Of a stretch of 64,000 nucleotides of DNA, positions 1 through 13,396 are shown piece after piece (positions within the stretch are counted from its first letter, which is position 1; every line of letters begins with the position of its first letter). The position numbers were made by a program, and so were the translations under genes. Below the pieces are notes generated by a model. That model saw only the letters and a list, made by a program, of their open reading frames with translations, was not told the origin of the DNA and ran no database searches. Source of the DNA: Musa acuminata AAA Group (Eukaryota; Streptophyta; Magnoliopsida; Zingiberales; Musaceae); assembly GCF_036884655.1 (NCBI RefSeq), contig NC_088340.1, positions 29,452,501 through 29,516,500 of the forward strand. Direction: 5' to 3'.

Positions 1-588
1 CCGAGACACCCGAGCGTGACAGAGACTTGGGAGGCGCAACGTTTCACATGGTGCGCTGGGTGGGCCCCTTCGAGGTGACACGCGTCAAAAATCACGTGAG
101 AGCCATAAAACGTTGTTCTCTGTGCTCCGCTTTAAACAGCCTTCCTATAGTATTCTAATGTAATCCGGCTCGATGGCAGTCAAGTAAATAACCGCACATA
201 AGAAGCGTAACTTGGTACTTGCGCTCAATGGAATTGTGCTCGAGCTCTGCTACAAATACCCGATCACGCCAATCTCGCTCGCTAGCCTGCTTCCTTCCGA
301 CTCTCACGAAGCGCTTCCCAGAACCTCTTCGTCTCGCTCCCTCCCTCGATCGCTCTCCGTTTGGAGTAATCTCGAAGGCTGTCGTATCCCGGATTCGAAT
401 CCCCTGCTTCCGCTCACCCCCTAGGATCGAAGCAACATCCCCTTCGTTTGCTCTTGAACGCCGGTTGATCGGGCACGACGGAGGGTTTCTAGGGTTTCGA
501 CCGTGTGGTTCGTGTCGAGCTCTGGAGGGTTTTGTTGGTGATTTAAGGTCTGGTCTAGGAGGACGAGAGGCGGAGGAGGGAGGGGGTG
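1..588 (+). other. Promoter-proximal region and 5' UTR of the ITPK gene
   Basis: This GC-rich stretch lies directly upstream of the kinase start codon. Open frames on the plus strand at 212-424 and 219-626 run through it, but neither has a recognisable domain or continues into the kinase frame. It most likely holds the core promoter and 5' leader. I see no convincing TATA box, so the transcription start is not assigned. Confidence 0.4.
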
Positions 589-1036
589 ATGAGGTTGAAC
601 GGGGAAATCTCGTACCTACGAAATGAGGAGGAGAATGAGAACGATAGCGTCGCCCTGATATCGCTTCCGCCGCCGCCGCCGCCGACGCTGGAGAAGCTCG
701 TCGTGGGGTATGCTCTGACCTCCAAGAAGGTCAAGAGCTTCTTGCAGCCGAAGCTGGAAGGGTTGGCCAAGTGAGTCGTCCTCTTCAAAAAGAGGGAACC
801 AAAAATATCTTTGGAAACTGATAGTTGATACAAATTTGTGTTTCTTTTCCGGCCGTCCGATGCATATCTTTTGTGTGGAAACAAGTATATTTTGAGTTGT
901 TCTAGGCGACTCTTGATTAGTCGTGGTGGTGTTGCGCTTTTCGTCCTACATTTTCTTTCGTCTTTTCACTTTGAATTTTTGTTGTAATCTCATTCCTCTC
1001 AACTTTGCTCCTTCGGATAGATTATTTTTCTTAAAT

Positions 1037-1091
<55 letters not shown>

Positions 1092-4000
1092 CTTTGGGAA
1101 CCCAACTTGGCTCTCTTATATGCCATGCTTTGACACTTAATAATCTACTTTGAAAGCAAACTATATATATTATAAATTTCAGTATCAAATGATATTCTCT
1201 TTATGTCATCATTATTTTTATTTTTTGTAACGGTCTTATTTTAAGAAGAAGTTTCCTGCTTATTCTTGATATTTATTTTCTTAGTGGAATTTGACTAGAT
1301 TACCGTTTCTCAGTGATGGCAATCGTATGATTATCTTGATGACTTTGAATTATATGAGATCTCTATTATATCTAAGCTGTATTTGATCAGAGATCTCTAT
1401 TATATCTAAGATGCATTTGATCTCTATTATGTTATGGTGATTGTTCTAAACAATGTAAGCTGATAACATATCCTTACAGTAAATTTCTTTATATAAGATC
1501 AAGATAATTCTGCTCTTTTCTGATGTGATAAGGACTGAAACATTTTTTTCCTATGTATTTTCAATTAATTTTCTGTCGTTAGTGATGTTCATGTATATTG
1601 CATCAGACATGTTTGGTAAAATTGTTTTCATCTCAGATACCACCTGACGTGTCTAAGTTTGGGTTTCGGAATGTAATTTAACTAGACCTTGTGATGTGTT
1701 GTGCAGGAAGAAAGGAATTGTATTTGTTGCCATTGACCAGAGCCAACCACTTGTAGACCAAGGTCCTTTTGACATTGTTCTTCACAAGGTCCATCGGTCA
1801 TCCCTATTGCTTGGAGTTTTTCTTATGGAACATTAAGGCTAACTTGTCTAACGATGACCATAATGATGCTCAATTTTGGTGGAAAAACCAATGATTTTGC
1901 CTTGAAAAGTAGAAAGGAAGCCAACTGCTGTTGGTTCTCATCTTAAATTTAGTTTATTGGTGCTTTGCATAAATATGATAGAGAATTTATCAATTCAACT
2001 CTTCCTAATGATTTTAAACATGCTGACAGATAAGCTTTTCTTTTTTACTTTTTTTTTTTCACAGTTGACTGGAAAAGAGTGGCAACAAATTCTGCAGGTT
2101 GGTAATTCTAGACCTTCTAGAAGTACCTCATCTTCTGTAAGGTCATTATATTATGCTTGAAATCAGATACTGTGATGGTACGAAACTTCCGCATCATGCG
2201 AAATTTTGACCAATTTATAATCTGATCAGTAACATTGACTAGTAAAGAGAGAAATGTATTAAAGTTAAAGGTGTATCTTTATCTGGAATATTTTTGTAAC
2301 CCGTGGAAGTTGAAGCCTCCACTTCCATGGGCTGAGGATTCTACTTCATCTGATCAGCTATTCTAGCCTCGTATTGTTGCTAGCTGATCCTAGGTATTCC
2401 TAAAATTATCTGCTTTAGATTTTGTTTATTTACAAGAAATGGGCCCTTCTGTTGTTAGTTCTGAAAGATCCTTTATAGGGAAGCTTTGTGGTTGTAGTTT
2501 TTCTAGGTATCAGATCAGTGCATGAGTCTTCTGCCAATGGGAGTTTTGGGATGTAGCCTTACAGTTGCAGTTTGAGAAATTAATTTTCTTTTTGCAAAGT
2601 TTAGATCTTTTATTTTCTAAATATATTGACCCTAAACCTTTATATGGCAAGCAAACTATTTGAATGTTTTACAAGTTTAATAAGTTTCTCCTGTTGATTG
2701 ATAAAAGGCTAAAACAAGTTTTATTGTGATATTTCTACTGTGATTTCTCAAGTATACATCCATTATTTCTATTTCTTCAAATTCCAGTTGAACACATATG
2801 AGACTTTATTTTTGAATTTGCAATACCTGCTGTTTTCTTTGCCTTATTTTCTTTGTTCTTTGAAGGATTATTGGGAAAAACATCCAGAAGTTACTGTCCT
2901 TGATCCACCTGCTGCCATACAACATCTGTACAATCGCCAATCAATGCTCCAGGATGTAGCTAATTTGAATTTGTCTGACTGCTATGGTAAATGTTGTCAT
3001 TGCTTAATTCTAATTCCATTCAACAAATGGGTTCAGTGCCTGGTTAGTGTTGTCTTTTTTTTCCTCTCTCTGCTCTATACCAAAGTGAAACTTACTCTAT
3101 ATCTTGAGGCACCATTAGGTAGTAATAAGACTGTCTTTATATTCATCTTGTGATTTGTTGTTGTTGGAGATTTGCTTTAGTTACCTCTACCAGATCTGTT
3201 GGTGATTATTATAATAGCTTTCCTTACAAATATTTTGGAAATACTTGGCAATTTCTCACCTTAGAGAATGCTCATAAGACTGAAAACATTTTTTCCTAAT
3301 TTATCTTCTCTATTTCAGAAGAGTCTGATGTCACTAGAATTGCATAATATTCTGATGTAATTTTCATAAGGAAAAATAGGTAAATTGTTGTAAGTTCCAG
3401 ATTCTTTTTTGTTTGATTATCTACTTGGCTGTCCATTTTGAACCCTCGTCTTCAACTATCAATTGCAGGTAAAGTTGGCACTCCTAGGCAGCTAGTTATC
3501 ACCAAAGACCCATCATCAATTCCAGATGCAGTTAGCAAGGCTAGGTTAACTCTTCCATTAGGTAAATTCATATGACATCTCTGTCAAAATCTTTCTAAGA
3601 TCCTTGATACATAAGAAGATTGCAACTGATGTTCGTGGAGAGAAATGATAATGTCTAACTCATAATTAACATCACTGGCGAAGATTGATTCTTAGTATTT
3701 TTCACCGCCTATTCCATCTAGTTCTAAATTGATGTCCAGAGCAGCATGGATCCACTGTATGGAGGGATTGATTATGGTGATATATACTGCTCAAGTTTCA
3801 GGTGTTTTACATTAGTTGCATCATGAGTTGAGAATGATCTAACTGCATACTCCATGTAAGCACAAATGAAGAAAAAAAAGCTGGTTTTAATTGTTTCTGT
3901 CTTGGATACTGAGCTGTCTTTCCTCTACTTTACATTTGATTATGTATGATTCTGTACATGTATATTAGGTATTTTAGTTTAGTGTCTGTCACCTAGGCAT

Positions 4001-6986
4001 CTTGAAGCTTGTTTATATTGACTAATCGCCAGCTCTGTCACCACTATCCAAGTGGTCTTTGGTAACAAGGAGACATGTGGAGTGGTAATAACTTATGTTG
4101 AACATATTTGACATAGAAATCATCTTATTCCAGAAGGTTTGCAATTAAGGATCTTTTCTTGTGTCATATTTTGGTTGGTAGCATAGGCTGACTTATGATT
4201 GTATTCAGGGCTCTCAGCATCAACAATTGAGATGAAAATTTTTGAACCAATTAATTGAAAAATAGTGTCATAGGAACATAGATGCTTAGAGAGCACATGT
4301 GAATATGATGATATCTCATAGCTAAAATGGAAATGTGGTACACCGATGTAACATTTGTCAAAATATTAACTTAAGTAAAATTTCTAAAGTGATTTATAAC
4401 CATCAGATTTGACTAAAAGGATAAGGTAATCTGTGGAACGAATCACACACGTGGACAAATGTTAGAATAAAACATAGATTGCTGTTATCACTAGATTGCT
4501 AATTGGAAAATGTCATGTCCAAAGCCTACAAGCAGACACACCATAGCATAATGGTGAAGTTTGATCTCTATCTATTGATGAAAGCATATCTTATGTTAAT
4601 TTTTGGTGAAATATGTTCTGGGCTGGATGTAGATTGGAGAAAACGGGAAGTTTCATCAAGGATCAGGGCCCATGTAACACAAGACCACATGACAAGCTCA
4701 CACTCAGAGGAAGAGCCCATGTGCATTCCCAGCCAACGAGGGCAATGTATTTTAGTTTGTATAAAAAAACGCTCTTAGAAGTCCCTGAGCACCCTCTTTG
4801 TCGGCCTAGGTTGGCTGACTTCCATACTTCTCGTAACTTCCTATTTTAGGTAAGGCTAGTACATCATATATTACAATTGTGGGGCTACATTGAACTTTTC
4901 CCACCATTGAGCTCTATGTAAGGAAATTTCCTTAGTTAAATAAAGAGCTTTCAAATTTTTATATGGGTAAGGCTAGTACTTTTTGGCTTACCTTCATTAA
5001 GTCTACATAATCTGTTGTTATGTCTAGTGCAATAGAAACGTGTTTGATAATGCACTACAGATCTAGTTGGTGATTTACTCATTGAAAATGTTCACAAAAT
5101 GTTCTTCGTTTGCAGTTGCGAAACCCTTAGTGGTTGATGGAAGTGCAAAGTCACATGAATTATCACTTGCCTATGATGAGTTCTCCTTATCAAAGCTTGA
5201 TCCTCCCTTGGTTCTCCAAGAGTTTGTTAATCATGGTAATCTGTTCTCGATTGCTGTTGTGTCAGGCAACTTCATGTTATTATACTCTTCATCTTAATTT
5301 ATTTTATTGTCCTCTTCCAGGCGGTGTTCTCTTTAAGGTCTATATTGTTGGAGAGGCAATAAAGGTTGTTCGTCGATTTTCCCTTCCTGATGTTAGTAAG
5401 CGCGAACTCTTGAACAATACTGGTGTCTTTCGGTTCCCCAGGGTTTCTTGTGCTGCAGCATCTGCAGATGATGCAGACCTGGACCCTAGTATTGCTGGTA
5501 AGGTCTTTGCAGGATACATGGATTTTGATTTGTTTATGATGACAAAAAGTATGCTGTATGATGTGAAGAGTGAGTGCCTCTTTCTTTCATATTGTTTTTC
5601 TGTAGAACTTCCTCCAAGGCCATTGCTTGAGAAGCTCGCTAGGGAGCTCCGTCTTCGATTGGTGAGATGGTTTGTTATATGTGTGCTTTACTCGAATACT
5701 TATTTGTAGGTTTGCACTGGTTCTTATCTTGCATTTTTGTTGCCTTTAGGGTCTTCGATTATTCAACATAGATATAATCAGAGAGCACGGAACAAGGGAC
5801 CGGTTTTATGTCATTGATATCAATTATTTTCCTGGCAAGTGGAGCCTATTATTTATTCAATATTCTCATCCTTTTAAGCTCATGAAGTGCAGTTTATATC
5901 TCCTTTCCCATTCTTTTCTTTCCATCATGTGTCAGGTTTGCTTTATTTTTTTGTCAAGATTTTTCTTGTCAAACTTGTAGAGAGATGCCAAGTAATTGAA
6001 ACATCATTTAACATGAAGAAATGAGTTTGGTTATAAGAACATTCATATAGAAAAGGCTCTTTGCTGTAGTTATCCAAACACACTGTAAGACAATTGGTTG
6101 GAAAACTTGATATCTTAGTGGAAGCAACGTACCTTGGTCAATCCTGGGGTTTTGGCAGAATGGTAGGGAATGATCGGAAAGAGTAGAGGAGACCAAGGAT
6201 AGATGGTGTACTTATGGGAGGACATTTCTATGCGTTGATGAATCAGAACAATAGGCAACATATCCATTGTACCAAAAATAAAGAGCAAGAACATCAGGTG
6301 CTTGTTAGGTGTGCAAGTTCCTTAACCGCAGGGTGTATGCATCTGTTTCTTTGGTTGTTTGGTTCCTGTTTAGATTTAACTTTGAAGTACTAATTGAACA
6401 GGACAAGAAGGGCATTTCAGGAACAATCTAGTGGGAGGAAATTACAATAGACAATTTTCAAAGTATAACATGACATTTTGATACAAGTTGTGATAGCCAC
6501 AAATGACGCACAATGGAAGTGGATGAATAAGTATTAATTTAATGTATGTAGGAAAGATGGGTGTACCACCATTAATTTGGATATATCGAGTAATATATTA
6601 ATTGAGAAGTCTCACATTGGAAGTTCCTGGGATCAAATCTATTTGACTGTTGATAGGACTTCGTTATTTATCTATTGTAAAAAAAAAAAAAGGAAAACCA
6701 AAAGTCCTTAATTTTTTAGGGAAATAATATCATAATTTTGAAGTTTACATATTTGTCAGAATTATGAACTATAAGGAGTATTTAGCAGGAGGATTCTTAT
6801 GAGCTGGTATATAATTGACTTTACTTCCTGACATTATTTGAATGAACAAACAAAACATCTTCTTAAGTAGAACAGTTGGTAACCTTTGCAGGTTATAGTA
6901 AAATGCCAGGCTATGAACACATATTTACCGACTTCCTTCTGAGCGTGGTACAGAGCAAGTTCAAAAGGCTACTAAGTAGCAACTGA
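589..6986 (+). CDS. ITPK: Inositol-tetrakisphosphate 1-kinase (ITPK2/3-like)
   Basis: The enzyme phosphorylates inositol polyphosphates such as Ins(3,4,5,6)P4 with ATP, in the phytate and inositol-phosphate signalling pathway of the cytosol and nucleus. Ten exons join in phase: 589-770, 1707-1788, 2065-2097, 2866-2986, 3469-3561, 5116-5235, 5321-5497, 5606-5661, 5750-5834, 6892-6986. They total 1044 nt and give 347 aa, a normal family length. Visible signatures are [14 protein letters not shown] near residue 42, the ATP-grasp lysine in [15 protein letters not shown] near 171-185, [12 protein letters not shown] near 210-222, and the metal-binding [15 protein letters not shown] near 311-325. 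The ATG at 589 is chosen because the frame opens there and runs into the conserved core. Exon 3 is only 33 nt. The intron after exon 9 starts with GC rather than GT; the neighbouring GT would give an immediate stop. The gene converges on the HD-Zip gene downstream. Confidence 0.95.
1041..1090. repeat. (TA)n microsatellite in ITPK intron 1
   Basis: An uninterrupted TA dinucleotide run of about 50 bp lies inside the first intron of the kinase. It is probably length-variable between individuals. Confidence 0.95.
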
Positions 6987-8315
6987 TCATCTAGCTTGAG
7001 GATGCTGCTCGACGGCACTAAGCACTTGCCGGATACCTGAACCCGGGGGGAGCCGAGTCCCAACCCGATGCTCAATGTATATAAGCTCGGAGACCCACAA
7101 TAATCTGGAGCTTTATTCCGAGATGGTGGCATTTATTGTGCAGATAAGTGCTACTGCTTCCCTCTTCTCTGGTTACTGATTCATGTTATAAGCAAGCCTT
7201 CTGTGAAAGTCTAATCACACCCCCACCAAAACACCCCTCCTCTTTTATCTTTTGTGGTTCGTTCCTTGTTCATGTTCTAATGGATGATCAATGTAATTCC
7301 AGTTTCCGAACAGTGTGCTTTGTGGAGTGAGGAATCAAATCTACAACGTTAGTGGCTAAAACTCTCCTTTTTGTATGATTTTTATAGGAGGTTTAAGAAC
7401 ATTGTTCAACCTGAAAAATTTTAATAGCAGATAATGCATCTTTGACGTGAAATTCTTTCATTTCCTTTAAGATTACATGCTTTTATAATGCACGCCCTTG
7501 GTACGCAGTTGCGTTTGGATCTTATACAGCTGCATATGTAGTCCCTTCAAATTTATATACATGGCTTGTAATCCTTTGCAGAAGACTGTGATGTGACAGT
7601 GACGAAATAAAAGAAAAGAAAGAAGAAGCTTATTCTAATGACACAAGTTGACGTGACTGTCCGCTCTTCCAATCAAGTAGGACTCGGTCACCTCCATAGA
7701 TAAAGCCGAAGCATAAAGATCAGTCACTGTGATCCCCCAACCCTCCATCTGTAGACCTCAATTTGTCCTTATTCCTAAATGTATGCAAATACTTATGTTA
7801 CGTGGGCCCGATACTTCACGTGGGTATGGCCCACCAAATAGTTCTCCATGAATTAGTGGGTTCGTGTCGTGTATGATCTATCTTTCTGTCAATCATATCC
7901 TTCTTCCTTGCCCCCACACGCTTTCCACTCCTCCCTTTTCCTTCACATCTTTCCTACGCCTTCACGTGTACCATCTCAATCAGCGTCTGCCTCCACAAAA
8001 TGGCCTCCTTGTGTCCTCCCCATTCAAGGGGTGGCATACAGAAATTAACACACACCTTTCATATAATCGCATGAAACGGAGGAGATTACACATATAAGAA
8101 TCATGTCTTCTGTACAGCGGACAAAGATGACTTGTAAGGAACATAAAGCAATCGGTCTGTCAATAATACTTGGCGGTACCAGATGCAATTGCTTCTTCGT
8201 CGACCATAACCAGTCGAGTGATGCTAAGTATCGAGTGTAATTCCCAAGCCCTAGATTAAAAATTTAAAAAAAATATAATAAAAAAGAGGGGGTGGGAGGA
8301 GTTCGTCTTCCCCAG
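6987..8315. other. Intergenic spacer between convergent ITPK and HD-Zip genes
   Basis: Both 3' ends face this spacer. It should hold the two 3' UTRs and polyadenylation signals. The short open frames here (6911-7132, 7148-7330, 7864-8097) have no recognisable domains and look incidental. I see no mobile element. Confidence 0.5.
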
Positions 8316-9383
8316 CTAACATGATGCTGAATGGATGAAAGGGTGGAAGAAGTGATGCTTTGCTGGTGCGACCACAAAAGGCTCGGCGCCGCCGCCTTTG
8401 GGGCCGTCGGCGGCGGCTCTTATGGTCTTGCAGGAAGGGCACATGGTGAGGGTGGCCGCCGGGAACTGCATGCAGACCGGCGGCGGCGCGAGTTTGAGGG
8501 CCTTCAGCTCCTGTAGCTCCTTGTGCAGTCGCCGGTTCTCGTCGGTCAGCGACTCGCAGCACCTCTTCAGAAACTCGCAGTCGACTTCGGTCTGCTTGAG
8601 CTTGGTCCTGTCATCACATCACTCGAAGCCTTGATGTTGCAACCGCAGTGCATGCAATTCCATTATGTATAGGTAGTAGATATATACACAACATTTGACA
8701 TCATAGATATGAAATATACGTATGTATATGCACACACGTCTGAAAGAATTAGAGACAAACCTTGCCCTCCTATTTTGGAACCATACTTCCACTTGTCGTG
8801 GCCGCAGATTCAATTGCTTGGCCAAAGCATGCTTCTGTTTCTGTTCATCGAACCAAAAATAATGAGGAGAAAGATAGATGAGAAAGAAAGGTACGCAGAG
8901 AAGATTCTTTCGGGTACTACTCACAGGATTGAGGGTACTGTTCTCCTTGAACCTGTCTTCCAACAGGGCCGACTGCTCCTTCGTGAGCCTAAGCTTCTTC
9001 CTAGGACTGCCGTCGTCGTTATCGTCGTAGCTACCGCCGCGGGAGTCGGCCCTCGCTGTATCTGCTTCCTCGCCGCCGCCGCCGCCGCCGTCGTCTTTCT
9101 CCTTCTTCATCGTCGTCGGAGTGTAGGCAGTCGAAAAGGATGAGACCGTGCTGTGAGGAGACGACGGCCGCGCTTGCCGCCCCTCCTCGCTCCCCTTGTT
9201 CGCTTCCCCGTTGTAGACATCATGAGGAAGGCTTAACATCAGTGATGGCTGCTTCTGTGCCATCAAGCTCCTGAGAGGCGAGCAGGGCACTTCCTGCCTG
9301 CGACGAGTCGTACCGCTCGACGGCGCCGTGCTCCTTCCCCCGACGCCAAGCCCGAGAGCAAGGCTGGTGTCGCACACATCCAT
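8316..9383 (-). CDS. Class II homeodomain-leucine zipper transcription factor
   Basis: A nuclear DNA-binding regulator of the HD-Zip II family, whose members act in shade, auxin and light responses, usually as repressors. Three exons on the minus strand, 9383-8925, 8840-8761 and 8607-8316, give 831 nt and 276 aa. The ATG at 9383 is used because the frame further upstream has only a TTG. An LxLxL (EAR-type) motif, LALGL, lies near residue 10. An acidic, glycine-rich linker precedes the homeodomain at about 126-181, which has the recognition helix [11 protein letters not shown]. The leucine zipper follows directly at about 183-220. The class II cysteine motif appears as CPSC followed by lysine at 236-240, where the usual motif is CPSCE. 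Both introns lie at the conserved class II positions inside or at the end of the homeodomain. The 5' leader carries a GA repeat. Confidence 0.95.
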
Positions 9384-9470
9384 CCCTCGGCTCCTGTCCA
9401 ATCTCTGCTTTGTTTCTTTTATCTCCTCAACCCGCTACTCCCAGTATCCCGCTGTATCCTCCTCTTCAAC

Positions 9471-9497
9471 AGAGAGAGAGAGAGAGAGAGAGAGAGA
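9471..9497. repeat. (GA)n repeat in the HD-Zip 5' leader
   Basis: An uninterrupted GA run on the plus strand (CT on the coding strand) lies about 90 bp upstream of the HD-Zip start codon. CT/GA-rich leaders are common in plant promoters and are binding sites for BBR/BPC proteins; such a role here is inference. Confidence 0.8.
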
Positions 9498-12400
9498 AGC
9501 TTTGGTGCAGGAAATAGAATACGTGAGGGAAATAAATCGATGAAGGAACCGAGAAGGGAATCAGGAAGAGAATATGGGAGATGGGGATAGAATTATCTGC
9601 CACAAGCTAACAGGGTTGACGACGGAGTCGACCTACCTCGCTACTTACCAATGAATAAAGGAGGACCAAAGACGAGCTTTCGGAATGGGAAGGTGCGTGG
9701 GGAGAGATGACCGCGTGGATTCACATGGGAAAGGGTGCGTGACCTTTGCCTCCCCTGCCACAGCCCACCCACCCCACTCCACATCTACTCGAAGGTCTCG
9801 TTAACTCCCTGTGGTACACATACGGGTTGGAGTTGATACACCTCCACCGCTACTCTTGGCTTATAAGCTTTGTCCCACTGCAACTTGTACCCCACGTAAT
9901 GCGTTACGTATTCTTCGTCGTTGAGCTAATCATACCAAGTGTGAGAACTCCTCGTTGGAGTGGTTGCCATGTTACAACACACCGATAGATATGGGGCTCA
10001 TGTCGCCAGCGCTCTCCCCTCCGCTTGTCTGCTCTTTCTCGGTCCTCTGATGGTGGAGGTGAGACGGACAGAGGAACCACTGATCGAAGCAAGGGTGAAC
10101 TGCACCATGTCTTGCTCCCAAGGGGAAAAGAAACAGACGTCGCCTATTCAATGCCATGAGATGTCCGCAGTTCTCCTGATCCACGAGACAAACCAAACCT
10201 TTTCTCTCAAATGGTTGCGTGAGATGACTTCCAACACTTTTTCTCCCCACCAACTCCTTGTAACCCATAGAAGATGGTGTTGTGATGATTATCTCGGATA
10301 AGCATCGACTCCAAGGACAGTAGCCGATGACATGTTGGAGAATAAGTGTCTCATCTCCCAAATCAAACCGAACGGCACCATAATTAATATTCCAGTGGAG
10401 GCATTTCGTCGAACACCATCCCCCCACCCTCGCACCAAGTTGCGTGCTGATGGATAAAGCTTCCATACACCACCGACCAACATGCATCATCGTAAGGCTG
10501 TGGCCCCGCCGATCATGTGTCACTTGAGATTCCTCGGGGACAAGAGCAGTGGGGAGGACAAGAATCGCGGAGCTACTTGTGAAGCAGATAGCACACGCTC
10601 TCCGCAGCGTCCGTTTGTGTGTGCCATCGACTACTACTTGCCATATGCACCTGCAGGCTTCTGTTCCTCGTCCTTGTTCAGTACAACGAATACGATCATG
10701 ATAGCTTGGAATTTGCTCTAAGCATGTCATCATGGAATATAGAGGTGGATGGAGCGAACAACTAAGTGAAATCAATTCATCCACTTCCTCTCTCCTCTCT
10801 CCTCTTAAAGAGAAGAAACAAGTCTACATGCCTGGATAGAAAACAATTTATCCATCCTTTCTCTTCCTCTTTTATTTACCGGAAAGAAGAAGAAGAAGAA
10901 GAAAACCTCCTCGTCGTCGATCGATTAATGTCAAAAGTAGTTGCAAAGTCAAATTTGAGGTGCATATCTACCAAAAGGTGGTTCAGTCACATATCATCCA
11001 GTAACCATGTCAAAGATCCAAACCCATTGTTGATTAGCCCCATCGATTCATTTCCAATCACCATCACAATATGATATGATCCCCCATATCTTTGGTGGAC
11101 CACCACCCCTTTTGCCTCACCCAGTTCTTCTGGGTTGCCCTCCTCTTCCCCCACCTCTCTCGTCTCCACCAACTTGCTCAAACTAGTCAACATAGTTATA
11201 ATCAAATTGCATCCACCCCTGAGAAAACTGACCTGCAAACTCCCGTCTTCCACATCCAAACACATGGCATTGATGCATCATCTCTTTTCACTCGGAGGCA
11301 TTATTTTATTCCCGACCCTGTTGGTGGTGCAATGGTCCAACATAGCCTATGCTCGTTCGAGGAGGAAGGAGAGGGAGTTTGGGCAGCCGTGACAACTAGT
11401 TGGCATTTTATCCCAAAGAATGTGTCCCATGCAAAGCAACTCAAAGCCACCACTACTTGTGCTTTCTCAAGTGGGATCAGTCAGTCACGATAGAAAAAGG
11501 TGATGAACCATCAAAGGTGATCAACTAAGGCCCTCCTATCATGTCACTGTGTGTTCCATTCCTACCTGACCTGTGTTGTTCCAATGGTTACCACATGTCC
11601 ATTTGATGATGTATGGGCACAAGCAAAAAAAAAGAAAAATAACAAGGAAATAAAAATGAAGGACACAAAAGTCCCAGTTGGGTGAAAGCTTTCTCCAAAC
11701 TGTATGATAGAATTAATTCTTGACATTGTCCATCATAACCATAAATTGGTACCACACCACACCAGGTGAGATAGTCGTCCATGTATGGGGCAGTGCATGA
11801 GCTTGTAAGGGAGTTAGTATTCACATCCAAAGTGTTTGGCCCTTGATATTTTCCTTTCAAACCTATAGGGAAATTGAATGAGAAAAAAATGTGACTCAGT
11901 CATCCCTGCCTTACCACCATATCATTTGTTTACTTGTGTTGATTCCAATATATGAATCCGACTTTTCTAATAATATGTGACTATTATTTAGACTCATGAA
12001 GTTATTTTTAACATTAAGTGCTTGTAAATAAAAATTCATGATCGTGTGGATATAGAATATTTGTCCTAACATGTACTCTAAGCCTATGTGATTTGAGAAT
12101 TTTGATAGTTGATCTTTGTTCTAGTAATCCTAAAAATACATATAGAATCAAATCAACTATATGCATATCAAATCAAAGTGGTATAACTCCACTGGATAAC
12201 TCAGTTATGACACATGATGTATAAAAGATCACAAAAATAAGTATATTTATATTAAGGTGCATTAAATCATGAACAACATGTCAAATTCTTCATACCAGAG
12301 CTTCGTAATTGGTCACAAGCAAAACGTTTCAAGGATCGACTTTGTACGAAAGGATGATCTTGTTGACTGGATCAGATTTGTGGTTGGTGAAGTCAGGATG

Positions 12401-13079
12401 GATTGGTGGTCAAGCTGACTGACTGTATCGGTCATTGCAACGACAAAATAATAGTAACAGGTTGACCGCATGTAATTTACCTGTTGTCGGTCAACGTTTG
12501 GATGCTGCCGTCCAATAACGACTGTTTGGTGGCATGCACACTTGCTCTCGATCGAAATCGAACTTTGTGTTTATTAATTACATCAACACAATGTATCAAT
12601 CATGACTGACATTGTGCTGTCTTTTCTCACCCATATGTGTTTATTAATTACATCAATAAACCTCGCCCGGTTCTCACCCATAGGCTTTGACCAATTCGTA
12701 GTCAAGAGTTTGACCAAACAAAACCTCGCCCGGTTCTGTTCTTGTTCATTTTTATTGTCAGACTTTTTCATGTTAATAATTATTTTTATTATATATATAT
12801 ATGATTTTCTGAAAAAAAAACTTTTTTTAGGTTTTTACTAAAAGATGTCCCTAGTTTTCTTATTACTGTTCTTTTTTCCTCTAATATTCTAAATGCCCCT
12901 CGTCGTCACTCATTGACTCCACCCCGTTATCTCTTTGTGATTACCCTGCTCTGTTGCTACCCCATAAAGTCTTCGTTTGTAGCGTCAATGACTCCCTCTA
13001 TCATGACTCCTATCACCCCCTTTTTAATAGAACCTCGATCACCCATGAAGCTTTCTTCCTCCACTCACTCATATAACTC

Positions 13080-13083
<4 letters not shown>
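9498..13083. other. Long intergenic region with no supported gene
   Basis: About 3.6 kb upstream of the divergent HD-Zip gene. The longest open frame, 10784-9972 on the minus strand, starts at GTG, has no domain I recognise and lacks a splicing partner. Frames at 11092-11493 and 11588-11860 are likewise unsupported. Near 12550-12740 two short motifs recur about 60-70 bp apart, TTTATTAATTACATCAA and CCTCGCCCGGTTCT. The proximal part probably contains the HD-Zip promoter. Confidence 0.5.

Positions 13084-13129
<46 letters not shown>
13084..13129. repeat. (TA)n microsatellite
   Basis: A pure TA dinucleotide run. Open frames crossing it on both strands encode only alternating Tyr-Ile and are artefacts. 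Confidence 0.95.
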
Positions 13130-13133
<4 letters not shown>

Positions 13134-13335
13134 ATTTTATAAAAAAAATTAAAGTTTGAAAATTTCTCATATAATATTCTAATTTTAAAAAATTCACGTA
13201 CAATGCCTTTTTTCAACTTGACCATTTTATCTCGCGACTACCGCTCTCTGTCTAGCCCCTAATCATGCTTTAGCTTCATTTTGAAAAATGGAACATCTCT
13301 TAGTAAAACCAAATATAGGACCACCATCTGATAAA

Positions 13336-13338
<3 letters not shown>

Positions 13339-13393
<55 letters not shown>
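13339..13393. repeat. (TA)n microsatellite
   Basis: A second, longer TA run lies about 210 bp beyond the previous one. The sequence between them is AT-rich and without coding features. Confidence 0.95.

Positions 13394-13396
<3 letters not shown>

Noticed and set aside
219..626. A 135-codon plus-strand frame at the start of the window
   Set aside because: It overlaps the ITPK 5' leader and first exon in another frame and shows no domain; GC-rich leaders often stay open by chance.
8709..9143. A 144-codon plus-strand frame over the HD-Zip gene
   Set aside because: It is antisense to well-supported HD-Zip exons and follows their codon bias; a shadow frame.
9972..10784. A 270-codon open frame on the minus strand upstream of the HD-Zip gene
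   Set aside because: It begins at GTG, has no domain or compositional sign of coding, is crossed by open frames on the other strand, and has no credible exon partners. Expression data would be needed to revive it.
11092..11493. A 133-codon plus-strand frame in the 9.5-13 kb gap
   Set aside because: No recognisable motif, no splice partners, and its frame overlaps others on both strands.
13013..13225. Frames across TA microsatellites encoding Tyr-Ile repeats
   Set aside because: Dinucleotide repeats have no stop in two frames; these are artefacts. The same applies at 923-1188 and 12913-13152.
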